Below, one piece after another: positions 63,737 to 64,000 of a stretch of 64,000 nucleotides of DNA. A model generated the notes under the pieces. That model worked only from the letters and a program-made list of their open reading frames with translations. It ran no database searches and was not told where the DNA came from. The position numbers and the translations under genes are program-made. The DNA is from Bacteroidaceae bacterium (GTDB lineage: Bacteria > Bacteroidota > Bacteroidia > Bacteroidales > Bacteroidaceae), in the NCBI GenBank assembly GCA_017617235.1, contig JAFZWQ010000024.1, positions 17,651 through 81,650 on the forward strand, given 5' to 3'. Each line of letters opens with the position of its first letter. Position 1 is the stretch's first letter.

Positions 63737-63744
63737 CAAATATA
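63737..63744 (-). promoter_or_regulatory. -7 box for the five-gene envelope operon
   Basis: On the minus strand this reads TATATTTG, 41 bp before the ATG at 63695. Confidence 0.6.
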
Positions 63745-63785
63745 CGATTTTTCTGCAAATCCTTCATCCTTACTCCCAGTTTTTT

Positions 63786-63830
63786 TATAAAAAAACGCTA
63801 TCCCCCTCCGGAATAGCGCCTTTTCTTCTT
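63786..63830. terminator. Terminator of a gene entering from the right edge
   Basis: CGCTAT (63796-63801) pairs with ATAGCG (63813-63818), with CC/GG pairs inside and T-runs on both strands. The minus strand run is stronger, so it probably ends a leftward gene outside the window. Confidence 0.65.
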
Positions 63831-63880
63831 TAATTTTCAATTGTGAATTTTCAATTACCTTTAGCCACGTTATTTTACCA

Positions 63881-63920
63881 TTTGTCACTTTGTCACTTTG
63901 TCACTTTGTCACAACGTCAC
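63881..63920. repeat. Tandem 8-bp repeat TTTGTCAC (four copies plus one degenerate)
   Basis: Four perfect copies at 63881-63912 and a fifth as AACGTCAC. Confidence 0.9.
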
Positions 63921-64000
63921 ATTAAGGAACTTTTAGAGGGGTAGGTATGAGAGATAGAAATTATAAAATATAAGTATTATATTTTAATATATAATATATA

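Larger units (their letters stand above)
63745..64000. other. AT-rich non-coding right edge
   Basis: Apart from the terminator and the tandem repeat, this part has direct repeats of TTTTCAATT (63832-63856) and an AT-only end. No gene is seen. Confidence 0.6.

Noticed and set aside
63881-63920. Possible CRISPR-like array
   Set aside because: Units are 8 bp and contiguous with no spacers; no cas genes are in the window.

Overview
The window comes from a member of the Bacteroidales, most likely a Prevotella-type (Prevotellaceae) gut or rumen bacterium. Three things support this. Many genes carry the Bacteroidetes -7 promoter box TAnnTTTG 5-45 bp upstream of the start. Several exported proteins end in the YDLxGR...GxYIxxGxKVxK tail common in Prevotella and Bacteroides. 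The gene content also fits: DUF3316, DUF2764, DUF6922, calycin-like lipoproteins, GH127 and GH67 enzymes, a patatin/beta-barrel protein and a V/A-type ATPase. Genus is an inference; no rRNA is present.

Layout. 1-1.4 kb: end of argH, a small cysteine-rich lipoprotein and tRNA-Leu(UAA). 1.4-7.2 kb: a large modular secreted protein, ksgA and a flippase-like membrane protein. 7.2-11 kb: a three-domain protein (GT2 + DUF4922 + SpoIID). 11-16.3 kb: an L-rhamnose operon (kinase, isomerase, MFS permease, aldolase, mutarotase). 16.4-22.3 kb: S41 protease, DEAD-box helicase, PfkB sugar kinase, LuxR-type regulator, two small exported proteins. 22.3-27.2 kb: an accessory stretch of repeats and palindromes with an exported protein, an AT-rich orphan gene and a DUF6922/AbiEii-like pair. 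27.3-35.2 kb: calycin lipoprotein + TonB receptor, GH127, flavodoxin-like lipoprotein, DUF3316. 35.3-47.5 kb: topoisomerase IV subunit A, GH67 alpha-glucuronidase, M16 protease, a two-gene membrane unit that includes an L7/L12-CTD-like protein, glyS and an FKBP-type lipoprotein. 47.5-55.1 kb: the V/A-ATPase operon. 55.2-63.7 kb: a five-gene envelope operon (small exported protein, patatin/barrel, membrane fusion protein, RND pump, TolC). The right edge is AT-rich and non-coding.

How it fits together. The rhamnose operon, GH127 arabinofuranosidase and GH67 alpha-glucuronidase point to growth on pectin and glucuronoxylan sugars. The ATPase rotor has the residue pattern of a Na+-coupled V-type enzyme, which suits an anaerobe with a sodium cycle. 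The most unusual sequence-level signal is that short repeats found between genes also lie in-frame inside proteins, forming signal-peptide segments and interdomain linkers. A second signal is a dispersed palindrome family shared by two regions 18 kb apart. A third is a 40-bp promoter module present in two copies, one before tRNA-Leu and one before ksgA.
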